Counted from the stretch's first letter, positions 1 to 9,795 are shown. The stretch is DNA of 64,000 nt from Candidatus Chryseopegocella kryptomonas (GCF_001536065.1 NZ_CZVW01000001.1:1-64000); one strand, 5' to 3'. Translations and numbers: made by a program. The notes: generated by a model not told the origin, from the letters alone.

Positions 1-312
1 AAAAAATTCATGCTTTCCGCTTTTGTTTCTTCTTCTCTTTTCTTAATCGGATACCTTGTTTATCATTACAGCGCTGGGATAACAAAATTTAAAGAGATCG
101 GATTTTGGAGAAATGTTTATCTTGCGATTTTATCATCTCACACTTTGCTTGCGATTTTTGCGCTTCCACTTGCTGTTGTGACATTAACATTTGCCTTGCT
201 TAAAAAATTTGATAAGCATCCGAAAGTTGCAAGAATTACTTTGCCAGTGTGGATGTATGTTTCATTGACTGGTGTTTTGATATATCTAATGCTTTATCAC
301 ATTTTTAGGTAA
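1..312 (+). CDS. DUF420-family membrane protein, 5' end missing
   Basis: The frame is open from base 1 and the first Met (base 10) has no ribosome-binding site, so the gene almost certainly begins before the window. The visible ~103 residues contain three hydrophobic segments, the loop Y-H-Y-S-A-G-I-T-K-F, the helix L-S-S-H-T-L-L-A-I-F-A-L-P and the ending P-V-W-M-Y-V-S-L-T-G-V. These fit the C-terminal part of DUF420 proteins, small polytopic inner-membrane proteins often found near cytochrome oxidase and haem assembly genes. Function is not established; a role in oxidase assembly is suggested for some relatives. It is followed 19 bases later by another small membrane protein and lies near respiratory genes. 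Confidence 0.75.
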   Translation, partial: KKFMLSAFVSSSLFLIGYLVYHYSAGITKFKEIGFWRNVYLAILSSHTLLAIFALPLAVVTLTFALLKKFDKHPKVARITLPVWMYVSLTGVLIYLMLYHIFR

Positions 313-331
313 ACAAACTTTGGAGGTTGTT

Positions 332-583
332 ATGAAGAGGATAATTTTTGTGGTGTTAATTTTCTTACTTAATCTTTTGCTTGTTTCAAATTTTGCATAC
401 GGACAATGTGCAATGTGTAAGCAAAATGTGACGAATTCAGAGGAGGGAATGAAACTGGCAAGTGGTTTGAACGATGGCATTGTTTATCTACTTGTTGTGC
501 CATATTTGATTTTTGCTGGCTTTGCTATAACCATTTATGTGGCTTCAAAAAGGCGCAGGGTCAAGGAAATTAACTTGAATTGA
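332..583 (+). CDS. small exported membrane protein with a CxxC motif
   Basis: This encodes an 83-residue protein. The ATG at 332 is preceded by GGAGG (322-326), which rules against an upstream TTG at 320. The N-terminus is a signal peptide (MKRIIF then a leucine-rich core), followed by Q-C-A-M-C-K-Q-N, a short soluble part and a transmembrane segment (about residues 48-68), ending in a basic tail. The CAMCK pair could bind metal or form a disulphide outside the cytoplasm. I recall similar proteins next to DUF420/oxidase-assembly genes in Bacteroidota, but no function is known to me. The gene is real by leader, ribosome site and position; the role is unassigned. Confidence 0.65.
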   Translation: MKRIIFVVLIFLLNLLLVSNFAYGQCAMCKQNVTNSEEGMKLASGLNDGIVYLLVVPYLIFAGFAITIYVASKRRRVKEINLN

Positions 584-587
584 TTTT

Positions 588-616
588 TTTGAAAAGTTGC
601 TCGGATTTCGTATATT
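588..616 (+). promoter_or_regulatory. candidate promoter of atpDC
   Basis: TTGAAA (589-594), 16 bases, then TATATT (611-616), lies 38 bases before the atpD start. The same bases also read as TTTG (588-591), 19 bases, TATATTTT, which is close to the TTTG/TAnnTTTG promoter pattern known from Bacteroidota. It sits in the only real gap (584-653) upstream of atpD. Prediction by eye. Confidence 0.45.
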
Positions 617-647
617 TTTTGAAAATTTCAAAAAGAAAATCGTTTAA

Positions 648-2063
<1,416 letters not shown>

Positions 2064-2065
2064 AG

Positions 2066-2422
2066 ATGGATAAATTAATTCAAGTTGAGATATTAACGCC
2101 GGAAAAGGTTGTTTATCGTGGCAAGGTGAAAAGCATAACTTTGCCTGGTGTGATGGGAAGTTTTCAAGTTCTTTACAACCACGCTCCTTTGATAAGCGAA
2201 CTTGAAATTGGAGAGGTTAAAATTCTTGATGAAAATGGGAATGTAAATTACTTTGTGATCACAGAAGGATTTGCTGAAGTGAAAAATAATGTTGTAACGG
2301 TTCTCGTTGATTCGGCTGAACAATATGATAAACCAACTGCTGATAAAATTGTTAAAGAGAAAAAGAAAATGTTAATTTCTGGCTTTGTCGCAACAGATGT
2401 AAAAGATAGAACATACTTTTAA
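2066..2422 (+). CDS. atpC: F-type ATP synthase subunit epsilon (short form)
   Basis: This is the rotor epsilon subunit, which links the gamma stalk to the c-ring and can regulate ATP hydrolysis. The 118 residues begin with the typical beta-sandwich (V-E-I-L-T-P-E-K-V-V-Y, then L-P-G-V-M-G-S-F-Q-V-L-Y-N-H-A-P-L). The C-terminal helical part is only about 30 residues and Lys-rich, shorter than the E. coli two-helix arm, so strong epsilon inhibition is less likely (inference). The start lies two bases after the atpD stop, indicating translational coupling. Confidence 0.92.
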   Translation: MDKLIQVEILTPEKVVYRGKVKSITLPGVMGSFQVLYNHAPLISELEIGEVKILDENGNVNYFVITEGFAEVKNNVVTVLVDSAEQYDKPTADKIVKEKKKMLISGFVATDVKDRTYF

Positions 2423-2480
2423 TGAACACATTCTCGGTGCTTCTTGTTAATTCAAATGGAAAATAAATTGAGAAATCAAA

Positions 2481-2831
2481 GTGTCGCAATCTCAGATAAA
2501 TGAAACTCCACAAAAAACAGTAAGAAAGAAAAAAGTAAAGCTTGTAGCTGTTGTCAATCCAGTTGGTTGCACAGGTTGTGAAGTTTGCATTGAATTTTGC
2601 CCTGTTGATTGTATTTACAAAGTCAAAGGTCCGGAATTCATTGATTCATTCAACGGTGTCAAATCAACCACGCTTGAAATTTTAAGACAAAATCTTTCAA
2701 ACGGAGTAAATCCGTTTTCAAATGTAAATGGCATTGTGATTGTTGATGAAGATATTTGCATAGGTTGCAAACTTTGTGCTAAGTATTGCCCGTGGGAAAC
2801 AATTGATATGGTTCAAAAAGATAGTGAATGA
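2481..2831 (+). CDS. ferredoxin with two [4Fe-4S] clusters
   Basis: This is a 116-residue soluble electron carrier. It uses a GTG start (2481). Two cluster motifs are visible: CTGCEVCIEFCPVDC near the N-terminus and CIGCKLCAKYCP near the C-terminus, separated by an insert of about 50 residues that is longer than in a minimal 2[4Fe-4S] ferredoxin. The N-terminal tail is basic (T-V-R-K-K-K-V-K). It lies directly upstream of an Rrf2 regulator and the Rieske/cytochrome b genes, so it may exchange electrons with that complex or belong to the same regulon; this is inferred from position only. Confidence 0.85.
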   Translation: MSQSQINETPQKTVRKKKVKLVAVVNPVGCTGCEVCIEFCPVDCIYKVKGPEFIDSFNGVKSTTLEILRQNLSNGVNPFSNVNGIVIVDEDICIGCKLCAKYCPWETIDMVQKDSE

Positions 2832-2835
2832 AAAC

Positions 2836-3285
2836 ATGATAGATATATCCAAATCACTTGGATATGCAATCCACGCAATAGTTTATATAGCGACGAAACC
2901 AGACGGAAAACTTGTCCGTGCTTCTGAAGTTGCCCGTGAATGTGGTTTGTCAGTAAGTTATATGATGAAAATTCTTCAAGCTCTGAGACGAGCTGGAATT
3001 CTTGAAAGCACAATCGGTGTAAAAGGTGGTTATGTGCTTGCAAAACCGCTTAAAGAGATCACGCTTTATGATCTAATCGTTGCCATAGAGCCATCAAGGG
3101 AGGAAATATGTTATCTTTCAACTGCAATTGGATGTCGTTTCAAAAAGAATTGTCTTGTTAGAAGTTTGTTTGGGGATGTAAATGATAAGATAAAGTTATA
3201 CCTTCAATCGGTTAATCTTCAAAGCGTGGTTGATTCAATTGGAGATAAAATTTGCATTTTTTTTCCGCAGAAGCATGCGGTATAA
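2836..3285 (+). CDS. Rrf2-family transcriptional regulator
   Basis: This is a DNA-binding regulator (149 residues from ATG 2836; a GTG at 2824 is an in-frame alternative). The winged helix is typical: L-G-Y-A-I-H-A-I-V-Y-I-A, A-S-E-V-A-R-E-C-G-L-S-V-S-Y-M-M-K-I-L-Q-A-L-R-R-A-G-I-L, then G-V-K-G-G-Y-V-L-A-K-P. Three cysteines (E-I-C-Y.., G-C-R-F, K-N-C-L) lie where Rrf2 proteins such as IscR, NsrR and RsrR bind an Fe-S cluster, so redox, NO or Fe-S sensing is plausible. It sits between a ferredoxin and the bc-type complex; control of those genes is an inference. Confidence 0.9.
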   Translation: MIDISKSLGYAIHAIVYIATKPDGKLVRASEVARECGLSVSYMMKILQALRRAGILESTIGVKGGYVLAKPLKEITLYDLIVAIEPSREEICYLSTAIGCRFKKNCLVRSLFGDVNDKIKLYLQSVNLQSVVDSIGDKICIFFPQKHAV

Positions 3286-3351
3286 TTTTTTTGCCTCAAA
3301 AAAGGAGTTTTTTTATCCCAATTTTTAAAAACAAAATTTGCAACCTGATTT

Positions 3352-3948
3352 ATGAGTGAAATTCTAAACCAGCAAACAAATCAAGAAGTTGCTCAAAAGG
3401 AAACAAAAAAGAAAGTCATTCCTAAACAGGATAAACCACCTGAAAATGACACTGGGTTATGGAAGTTTAACCGTCGTTCTTTCTTAACACTTGCGGGATG
3501 GCTTGGATTTTTGGGCTTTATATTCACCTCAATTATCGGAGTTATAAGATATTTGTTTCCCCGTGTTCTTTATGAACCTCCGACGGCATTTAAAGCAGGT
3601 TATCCCGATGAATACACTGTTGGTGAGGTAAGCGAACGATTTAAGGATTCACAACGTGTTTGGATAGTTCGTGAAGAGGATGGATTTTATGCTCTGCTTG
3701 CGGTTTGCACTCATTTGGGTTGCACTCCGAGATGGTTAAGCAGTGAAAATAAGTTTAAGTGTCCGTGCCACGGGAGTGGATTTAGAAAATCGGGAATAAA
3801 TTTTGAAGGTCCAGCGCCAAGACCGCTTGAAAGAGTTAAAATTACGCTTGCTGAAGATGGTCAAATTTTGATTGATAAAGGTATAACTTATAGATACGAG
3901 AAAGGCGAATGGGGTAAGCCTGGATCTTTTCTGCCTTACAAAGGTTAA
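3352..3948 (+). CDS. Rieske iron-sulphur subunit of a quinol:cytochrome c oxidoreductase
   Basis: This is a 198-residue membrane-anchored [2Fe-2S] protein that takes one electron from quinol at the Qo site. Ligands are clear: C119-T-H121-L-G-C124 and C137-P-C139-H140-G-S-G-F, with the extra Cys pair forming the usual disulphide. The N-terminal ~40 residues are hydrophilic, then N-R-R-S-F-L-T-L-A-G-W resembles a twin-arginine signal running into the transmembrane anchor (about 43-68), so folding before Tat export is likely. It heads the complex genes, with cytochrome b 28 bases downstream. Confidence 0.95.
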   Translation: MSEILNQQTNQEVAQKETKKKVIPKQDKPPENDTGLWKFNRRSFLTLAGWLGFLGFIFTSIIGVIRYLFPRVLYEPPTAFKAGYPDEYTVGEVSERFKDSQRVWIVREEDGFYALLAVCTHLGCTPRWLSSENKFKCPCHGSGFRKSGINFEGPAPRPLERVKITLAEDGQILIDKGITYRYEKGEWGKPGSFLPYKG

Positions 3949-3976
3949 TTGAAAACAAAATTTTTTATGGAAGGAT

Positions 3977-4753
3977 ATGCTTGCTCAGATAAAAAAGAAG
4001 ATAAAAAGTTCGGAAATTTACAAATCAATTTTTCGCCACGGATATGAAGATACACAGAGAAACAGAGCTTTGATGGTCGTTGATAATGTCTTTTTGCATC
4101 TTCATCCTGTTAGAGTGTCAAGGCATGCTGTGAATTATGGATACACTTGGGGAATGGGCGGAATTTCTTTTCTTCTGTTTATAATTTTGACAATCACGGG
4201 TGTAATTTTAATGTTTTACTATCGCCCAGCAGCTGAATATGCGTATGAAGATATGAAATATCTTATGAACGATGTTCCGTTTGGGGCGTTGATAAGAAAT
4301 ATGCATCGTTGGTCTGCGCATCTTATGGTCATAACAGTTATGCTACATATGTTCAGGGTATTTTTGACCGGCTCGTATAAACCACCGCGTCAATTTAACT
4401 GGGTAATTGGTGTGATACTTTTGCTTCTTACATTTTTGTTAAGTTTTACAGGTTATCTTTTGCCTTGGGATCAGCTTGCGATTTGGGCTGTGACGGTTGG
4501 AACAAATATGGCAAGAGCTACACCTTTCCTCGGACATCAAGGACCTTTTGGTCCTGAGCTTGGGATGAGACCTGACAATGACATTAGATTTTTGCTTCTG
4601 GGCGGGACTCAAGTTGGACCGCCAGCGCTGTTAAGATTTTATGTTTTGCATTGTATCTTTTTGCCACTTGTTACGGCAATTTTCCTTGCTGTTCATTTCT
4701 GGCGTGTGAGAAAAGATGGTGGAATTTCAGGTCCTGTGCCAAAAAAGATTTAA
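3977..4753 (+). CDS. cytochrome b, N-terminal half (b6-type)
   Basis: These 258 residues form the haem-bearing half of the quinol oxidase core. Haem ligand pairs are H110/H124 (M-H-R-W-S-A-H ... M-L-H-M-F-R) and H225/H240 (V-L-H-C ... A-V-H-F-W-R). The 15-residue step in the second pair is the b6-type spacing rather than the 14 of mitochondrial cytochrome b. The Qo-side motif G-Y-L-L-P-W-D-Q is present. The position of the Cys that binds haem c(n) in b6f appears to be Gly here (W-G-M-G-G), so no covalent third haem is expected (inference). The C-terminal half is a separate downstream gene. Confidence 0.94.
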   Translation: MLAQIKKKIKSSEIYKSIFRHGYEDTQRNRALMVVDNVFLHLHPVRVSRHAVNYGYTWGMGGISFLLFIILTITGVILMFYYRPAAEYAYEDMKYLMNDVPFGALIRNMHRWSAHLMVITVMLHMFRVFLTGSYKPPRQFNWVIGVILLLLTFLLSFTGYLLPWDQLAIWAVTVGTNMARATPFLGHQGPFGPELGMRPDNDIRFLLLGGTQVGPPALLRFYVLHCIFLPLVTAIFLAVHFWRVRKDGGISGPVPKKI

Positions 4754-4775
4754 AATAAAATCCAAGTGTTAAATT

Positions 4776-5669
4776 ATGCACAACCTTTTAAAAATCCTCG
4801 GCAATCCCGACAACTTCCCGATAATAATTCTTCTTTTCACAGTTTATGGTTTCTTCATCTATGCGATGAAAAAAGCAAAAAGAAATGATGAACGCGGTGT
4901 CCCATACGAAGCTGATGAATCTGATAAAGTTCAGGTCTGGCCTTATCTTGTTCGTGTTGAATTTATAGCAGCGGTTGCGGTTATGGCTTTTGTTCTTGTC
5001 TGGTCAATCGCTTTTGATGCACCGCTTGAAGAACCAGCAAATCCAACTCTTACACCAAATCCATCAAAAGCACCGTGGTATTTCCTCGGACTTCAAGAGA
5101 TGCTTGTTTATTTTGACCCTTGGATAGCGGGAGTTTTGCTCCCGACCTTGATTATAATCGGTTTAATGGCGATCCCATACATTGATATAAATCCGAAGGG
5201 AAACGGATATTACACATTTAAAGAAAGAAAATGGGCAATCACAATTTTTGCTTTTGGGTTTCTTGTTCTTTGGGTTCTTTTGATTTTTGTCGGAACATTT
5301 TTCAGAGGTCCGGGATGGAATTTCTTCTGGCCTTGGGAAGAGTGGGATCCGCATAAGGTAGTTGCGATTACAAATGTTGACTTAACTGAACTTTTTGGAA
5401 TTCCAACACATAATCCCGATGGAACTTTAAACCCGGTTGCTTCTGTGCTTGGTGGTGTTTTCGTCATCGGTTATTATGCAGTTTTAATGCCACTTGGATG
5501 GTTTCTTTTGAAAAAGAAACTGCCTGATTTTGCTGAAAAATTTGGATTAACAAGATACATAATTACATCATACCTGCTTTTGACTATGATAGCTTTGCCG
5601 ATAAAGATGATTTTGAGATGGACTTTGAATGTTAAGTATGTCTGGGTGACGCCTTGGTTTAATGTTTAA
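4776..5669 (+). CDS. cytochrome b, C-terminal half (subunit IV-like)
   Basis: This 297-residue membrane protein supplies the rest of the cytochrome b fold. The Qo region reads A-N-P-T-L-T-P-N-P-S-K-A-P-W-Y-F-L-G-L-Q-E, so the usual PEWY is A99-P-W-Y102, with the acidic residue a few positions later in GLQE. It has more hydrophobic segments than the three of plant subunit IV: about six can be seen, including one at residues 8-30 before the core and two or more after residue 200. It lies 22 bases after the b6-like gene and 27 before the octaheme cytochrome. Confidence 0.9.
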   Translation: MHNLLKILGNPDNFPIIILLFTVYGFFIYAMKKAKRNDERGVPYEADESDKVQVWPYLVRVEFIAAVAVMAFVLVWSIAFDAPLEEPANPTLTPNPSKAPWYFLGLQEMLVYFDPWIAGVLLPTLIIIGLMAIPYIDINPKGNGYYTFKERKWAITIFAFGFLVLWVLLIFVGTFFRGPGWNFFWPWEEWDPHKVVAITNVDLTELFGIPTHNPDGTLNPVASVLGGVFVIGYYAVLMPLGWFLLKKKLPDFAEKFGLTRYIITSYLLLTMIALPIKMILRWTLNVKYVWVTPWFNV

Positions 5670-5696
5670 ATTAAAAACAAAATCCCGGATGATAAA

Positions 5697-8297
5697 ATGA
5701 TTTTTACTTGGCTTAAAAAGCGTAAAGAAATTCCCGTTGAACAGAGAAGATATGATAAAATTTACCTTGCACTTGCAAGCATACTTTTCCTTGCAACCCT
5801 CTGGGCAGTGATAGATGAGGTCTCAATAAGGAGACCTTGGAAAGAATATCAAAGGAAATTTTACCAGCTTAAACTCGCAAAACTTGATTCACTTTATAAA
5901 ATTGCACTTTCAAATTTTGACAGCACAAGATATAAAGAATTAACAGAAGAACTTCAAAAAGCAAGAGAAGCTCTAAAATCAGACGAATATAAAAATGCTC
6001 TTGCAGATTATAAAAGATATGAAAAGGAACTTGCTGATCTGACTCGGGAATTTCAATTTGCCAAAAGTAGATCCGATGAGTATTATTACTTCTATCAAAG
6101 AGCAAAGCTTGATAATGAAGATGAAAAAGAAGTTAAAAAATGGTGGGACAAGGTCCAGAGAGAAGAAAGTTTGATGAAGGAGTTTAACGCGAAGATAGAA
6201 GATCTCACAAGAAAGAAGGACTCAGCTTGGGCTATTGTTAAAAGATACAAAGCAAGGGTTGATGACGCGGAACATGAACTTAACAAACTTCTTGATGAAA
6301 TAAACAAAATAAAAGACAGAATTCAAAAGACAAAAGAAGCACAGATAAAGATCGTTCAAGTGATACTTCCAGAATTTGAGAGGACTAATTTTGGGACATT
6401 AAAATCTCGCGTTGATAGATGTCAGACATGTCATCTTGGATGGAATGATTCACTTTTTGTTGATGCTCCGCAACCATTTAGAACACATCCTAATCTTGAA
6501 TTACTTGCGAAGCATAATCCTGAAACTTTCGGATGCACGCCATGCCATCGTGGTCAGGGTCCAGCTTTAACTGAAGGATATGCTCACGGAGATAAAGATA
6601 AACATTGGGAATGGCCAATTTTGAAGAAAGAAAACATTGAAGCTGGTTGTAATGATTGTCATTTCAACGAGATAAATCTCAAATGGGCTCCAAAGTTGAC
6701 AATGGGTAAGCATATTTTGATTGAGTCAGGATGCTATGGATGTCACGGGGTTGATGGATACAATGATTTTCCGAAAGTTGGACCGAGTTTGAATAATTTG
6801 CTTGTTAAAACATATCCGGGCTGGATATATCGCTGGGTTTTGAATCCAAGAGAATATTTGCCTCACGGAAGAATGCCGAACTTTAAATTAACCCCTGAAG
6901 AGGCGGAAGCCATAACTGCTTATCTTGTTAAAATTGGTCAGGATAGCGCTAAAAACTGGCAATATCAATTCAAATACACAGGTGGAGGAAACCCTGCACG
7001 AGGTAAAGAGTTGGTTGAAAACATTGGATGTCTTGGCTGTCATGCAATCGGTGATAACAAAGTCGTTCGCGAAACAAGAGGATTGAATTATGATATTGCG
7101 CCTGAACTTACAAAAATTGGTAGTAAGGTAAATCCACAATGGCTTTACGACTGGCTTAAAAATCCGCGTCATTATCTACCGAATACGAAAATGCCAAGTT
7201 TGAGATTAACAGATCAAGAAGCAAGCGATATAGTTGCTTATCTTATGACATTGAAGGATACGGTTGATTACGCTTCAATCAAAATTAATTACACAAATGA
7301 GAAAGCTGAGCAAGGTTTGAGATTGATAAAAAGCTATGGATGTTATGGTTGTCACGAGATCAAGGGAACAGAACGAGAAACAAAAGTTAGCGTAGATATA
7401 TCTGACTTTGCGAGGAAAAACATTGAACAGCTTGATTTCGGGTATAAAGAGTATCTTCCAAAGGATCGTTTGGTTTGGCTTGCTGAGAAACTCCGCGACC
7501 CGAGAGGATATTCAACTGAAAGAATTCAATTGAAAATGCCACAATTTAATTTCACGGATAAAGAAATTGACGCGCTTGTTACTTTGATTGCGAGTTTCAA
7601 AAAGAATGAAGTTGGTCCTAAATATGTTCAGACATTTGACAGAAAACGCAAGGAGATAAACGAGGGGAGAAGATTAACACTTTGGTATAATTGCGTCAAT
7701 TGTCATCAAATTGAGGAGCAAGGTGGATATATTCACCCGATGATTGAAGACCCCGGATTAAGACCGCCATTACTTACGATTGAAGGTGCGAAAGTTCAAG
7801 AGCCGTGGCTTTATGAATTTTTGAAAAATCCAAGCACAATAAGACCTTGGTTTAAACTTAGAATGCCAACCTTTCAATTTACAGACGATGAGATAACATC
7901 TCTAATAAAGTATTTCCTTGGCTTGAGCAACCAAGAATTCAAGGTCAGAAGTTATGATGTTCCACTTGAGAAGAAATATGTTCAAGCTGGGAAAGAATTG
8001 TTTGATAAGTTGCAATGTTTGAAATGCCACACTGTTGGAAGTGGTCTTTCTGCGTCAATGCTTGCGCCAAATCTTGAACTTGCTCCGAAAAGATTAAAAC
8101 CAGAATGGGTGATTGATTGGTTGCGTGATCCACAGGCAATTCAGCCGGGGACAAACATGCCGACATTTTTCTACGAGGGCACAAGCCCGATTCCAGATGT
8201 TCTTGATGGCAATGCGAATGAGCAAATAAGAGCGTTGCGTGATTACATCTGGACATTTGCGCGCAAAGGTGGGACTTCTCTCGTTATGAATAGATAA
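5697..8297 (+). CDS. membrane-anchored octaheme c-type cytochrome of the bc-like complex
   Basis: This 866-residue protein carries eight CxxCH haem sites (near residues 242, 280, 318, 346, 445, 548, 665 and 773). An N-terminal anchor helix (about 22-40) is followed by a charged coiled coil (about 50-215). The first three sites are close together. The last five lie in repeated mono-haem modules, each ending in a pattern like W-L-x-x-P-x-x-x-x-P-x-x-x-M-P-x-F-x-L-T-x-x-E, whose Met is the probable distal ligand. No separate cytochrome c1 or f is present, so this protein probably takes the Rieske electrons and passes them on in the periplasm. It is the last gene of the cluster, before a terminator. 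Confidence 0.9.
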   Translation: MIFTWLKKRKEIPVEQRRYDKIYLALASILFLATLWAVIDEVSIRRPWKEYQRKFYQLKLAKLDSLYKIALSNFDSTRYKELTEELQKAREALKSDEYKNALADYKRYEKELADLTREFQFAKSRSDEYYYFYQRAKLDNEDEKEVKKWWDKVQREESLMKEFNAKIEDLTRKKDSAWAIVKRYKARVDDAEHELNKLLDEINKIKDRIQKTKEAQIKIVQVILPEFERTNFGTLKSRVDRCQTCHLGWNDSLFVDAPQPFRTHPNLELLAKHNPETFGCTPCHRGQGPALTEGYAHGDKDKHWEWPILKKENIEAGCNDCHFNEINLKWAPKLTMGKHILIESGCYGCHGVDGYNDFPKVGPSLNNLLVKTYPGWIYRWVLNPREYLPHGRMPNFKLTPEEAEAITAYLVKIGQDSAKNWQYQFKYTGGGNPARGKELVENIGCLGCHAIGDNKVVRETRGLNYDIAPELTKIGSKVNPQWLYDWLKNPRHYLPNTKMPSLRLTDQEASDIVAYLMTLKDTVDYASIKINYTNEKAEQGLRLIKSYGCYGCHEIKGTERETKVSVDISDFARKNIEQLDFGYKEYLPKDRLVWLAEKLRDPRGYSTERIQLKMPQFNFTDKEIDALVTLIASFKKNEVGPKYVQTFDRKRKEINEGRRLTLWYNCVNCHQIEEQGGYIHPMIEDPGLRPPLLTIEGAKVQEPWLYEFLKNPSTIRPWFKLRMPTFQFTDDEITSLIKYFLGLSNQEFKVRSYDVPLEKKYVQAGKELFDKLQCLKCHTVGSGLSASMLAPNLELAPKRLKPEWVIDWLRDPQAIQPGTNMPTFFYEGTSPIPDVLDGNANEQIRALRDYIWTFARKGGTSLVMNR

Positions 8298-8303
8298 AAT
8301 TTC

Positions 8304-8333
8304 AAGCGGGCTTCAACGCCCGCTTTCTTTTTT
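8304..8333. terminator. bidirectional intrinsic terminator
   Basis: AAGCGGGC (8304-8311), a six-base loop, GCCCGCTT (8318-8325), then a T-rich run: an 8-bp perfect stem serving the respiratory genes on the plus strand. An A-rich run on the other side (AAAATTTC) lets it also end the minus-strand gene whose stop codon (8313-8315) lies in the loop. Confidence 0.85.
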
Positions 8334-8558
8334 AATTATTCTTTTCAATCTCTGCGTAGATGTGGTCCCGTCGGAGAAAAAGGCAGATTTTACAGCAATC
8401 GTTGTCCCACAAAATTTTGAATTATGTTTAAAAAGCAAATACCCACCGCCATAACTTCCCATATACTTTTGATAACCGACAAGCTTTACATTGTCATCGT
8501 TTAAAAATTCACTTTTTGTTTTCCAAATACTATTGCACATCGGACATTTTTTGAACAT
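8313..8558 (-). CDS. small conserved protein with CPMC motif, function unknown
   Basis: This 81-residue protein starts M-F-K-K-C-P-M-C-N-S-I-W-K-T-K-S-E-F-L, continues V-G-Y-Q-K-Y, and has G-G-Y-L-L-F-K-H-N-S-K-F-C-G-T-T-I-A-V. I recognise this pattern (a Cys pair, then FL.D..V.LVGYQ, then LF.H....CGTT) as a small family scattered through environmental bacteria, with no known function. The N-terminal CxxC and the later Cys could bind a metal. No signal peptide or membrane segment. It stands alone on the minus strand, and its stop lies inside the loop of the shared terminator. Confidence 0.6.
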   Translation of the reverse strand: MFKKCPMCNSIWKTKSEFLNDDNVKLVGYQKYMGSYGGGYLLFKHNSKFCGTTIAVKSAFFSDGTTSTQRLKRIIKKESGR

Positions 8559-8628
8559 TTAAAAAATCGTCGTTTTGTTTTGAAATTCACTATTTAATTT
8601 ATCGGAATTTTTTTTGAAAAGTTTAATT

Positions 8629-9777
8629 TCATTCCACTATTTCAAGATTTCGCAATCCTTTGTATTTTCTCTCTTTCCACACTGTTTTCCCGCCAAGGAA
8701 AACAGCAAATGGAAGCACAACAACATAGATGATGTAGTAAATTTCAAAGAAGGGAAGATATTTCAAGAGTGGGATTTTTTTGAACTTTTTTAGAATTTTG
8801 AAGAGGAAAGCGCCGTCAATAAAAAATTTCAAAGCTATCGCAATCGCAAGATACAAAATTTGGCTTGCTAAAAATGGTGATAGCAAGAGTAGAAGGTGAA
8901 AGATATAACCACCAGACATAACCATTATCCCCAGAGGACCTGTGTCAAGTCCGCCTGTGCCCCACCTTTTCTTTTGATGGTAAAGTTCTTTCCATGTTTT
9001 AACTGGCTTACTCATGACAAGGGTATCAGGATCAACGGGAAACGCGTAATTCCATTTTCCATTTTGAATTATTGCTTTAAAAAGTGCGTAATCTTCGGTG
9101 ATGCTGAATTTTAAATTTTGATAACCACCGCATTCAATGTATGCTTTTTTTCTAAAAACCATATTATTTCCGATGCAAGCCACTGGTTTAAAAAGTTTCC
9201 CGACAGCAGCTGCAACTCCGAGCAAAAAAGCCCAGTCCAAAGATTGCATTCCGGAGAAAATTTTTCCATCTTCAATTATAGTTATCCCAGATGCGACGCC
9301 TGTTTTTTCATCAAAATATCTTAACATTCCCTTTATCCAGTTTTTCGGGACTGCGCAATCCGCATCTGTCATAAATATAAATTCGCCTGTTGTTTTATCA
9401 ATTGCCTGAGCTAGAGCGTTTGCTTTTCCTTTTAGATTGTTAACTTGGGAATTTATCTTGAGAAGTTTTAAATGTGAATTTTCTTTTTGTAAGCTTGAAA
9501 CTATTTCAGCGGTTCTATCTGTTGAGCCATCATCGGCAATTATTATCTCAAGTTTATCCTTCGGATAGTTAAGTTCAAGAATTGACTTAACACATCTTTC
9601 AATGTTTTCTTCCTCATTTCTTGCTGCGACGACAACGCTGACATTTGGGAGATGACCGTTGTTTGCGTTTTCAGTGTTAATTTTTCTTTTCTTGTCTTTT
9701 TTCCCCAGCCCGATTAAAAACAGAATTATTTCAAGCGAATAAAAAACCGCCGAAATAATCAAAATTGTTTCAAACAT
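8629..9777 (-). CDS. membrane glycosyltransferase, family 2
   Basis: This is a processive-type GT2 enzyme (382 residues). An N-terminal helix (1-24) precedes the cytoplasmic catalytic domain: V-S-V-V-V-A-A-R-N-E-E-E-N-I, A-D-D-G-S-T-D, D-A-D-C-A, a third acidic motif T-E-D-Y, and Q-K-K-R-W-G-T-G (the QxxRW acceptor motif). Two or three further helices lie in the last 90 residues. This architecture is shared by enzymes that glycosylate diacylglycerol, carotenoids or polysaccharides; the donor and acceptor cannot be told. It lies 18 bases downstream of the carboxyltransferase on the same strand, without an obvious functional link. Confidence 0.85.
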   Translation of the reverse strand: MFETILIISAVFYSLEIILFLIGLGKKDKKRKINTENANNGHLPNVSVVVAARNEEENIERCVKSILELNYPKDKLEIIIADDGSTDRTAEIVSSLQKENSHLKLLKINSQVNNLKGKANALAQAIDKTTGEFIFMTDADCAVPKNWIKGMLRYFDEKTGVASGITIIEDGKIFSGMQSLDWAFLLGVAAAVGKLFKPVACIGNNMVFRKKAYIECGGYQNLKFSITEDYALFKAIIQNGKWNYAFPVDPDTLVMSKPVKTWKELYHQKKRWGTGGLDTGPLGIMVMSGGYIFHLLLLLSPFLASQILYLAIAIALKFFIDGAFLFKILKKFKKIPLLKYLPFFEIYYIIYVVVLPFAVFLGGKTVWKERKYKGLRNLEIVE

Positions 9778-9795
9778 AGCATTGTGAATTTAATT

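Noticed and set aside
5697-8297. Tandem DNA repeat in the octaheme gene
   Set aside because: The repeated W-L-x-x-P ... M-P pattern is diverged protein-module repetition; the DNA itself shows no long direct repeats.
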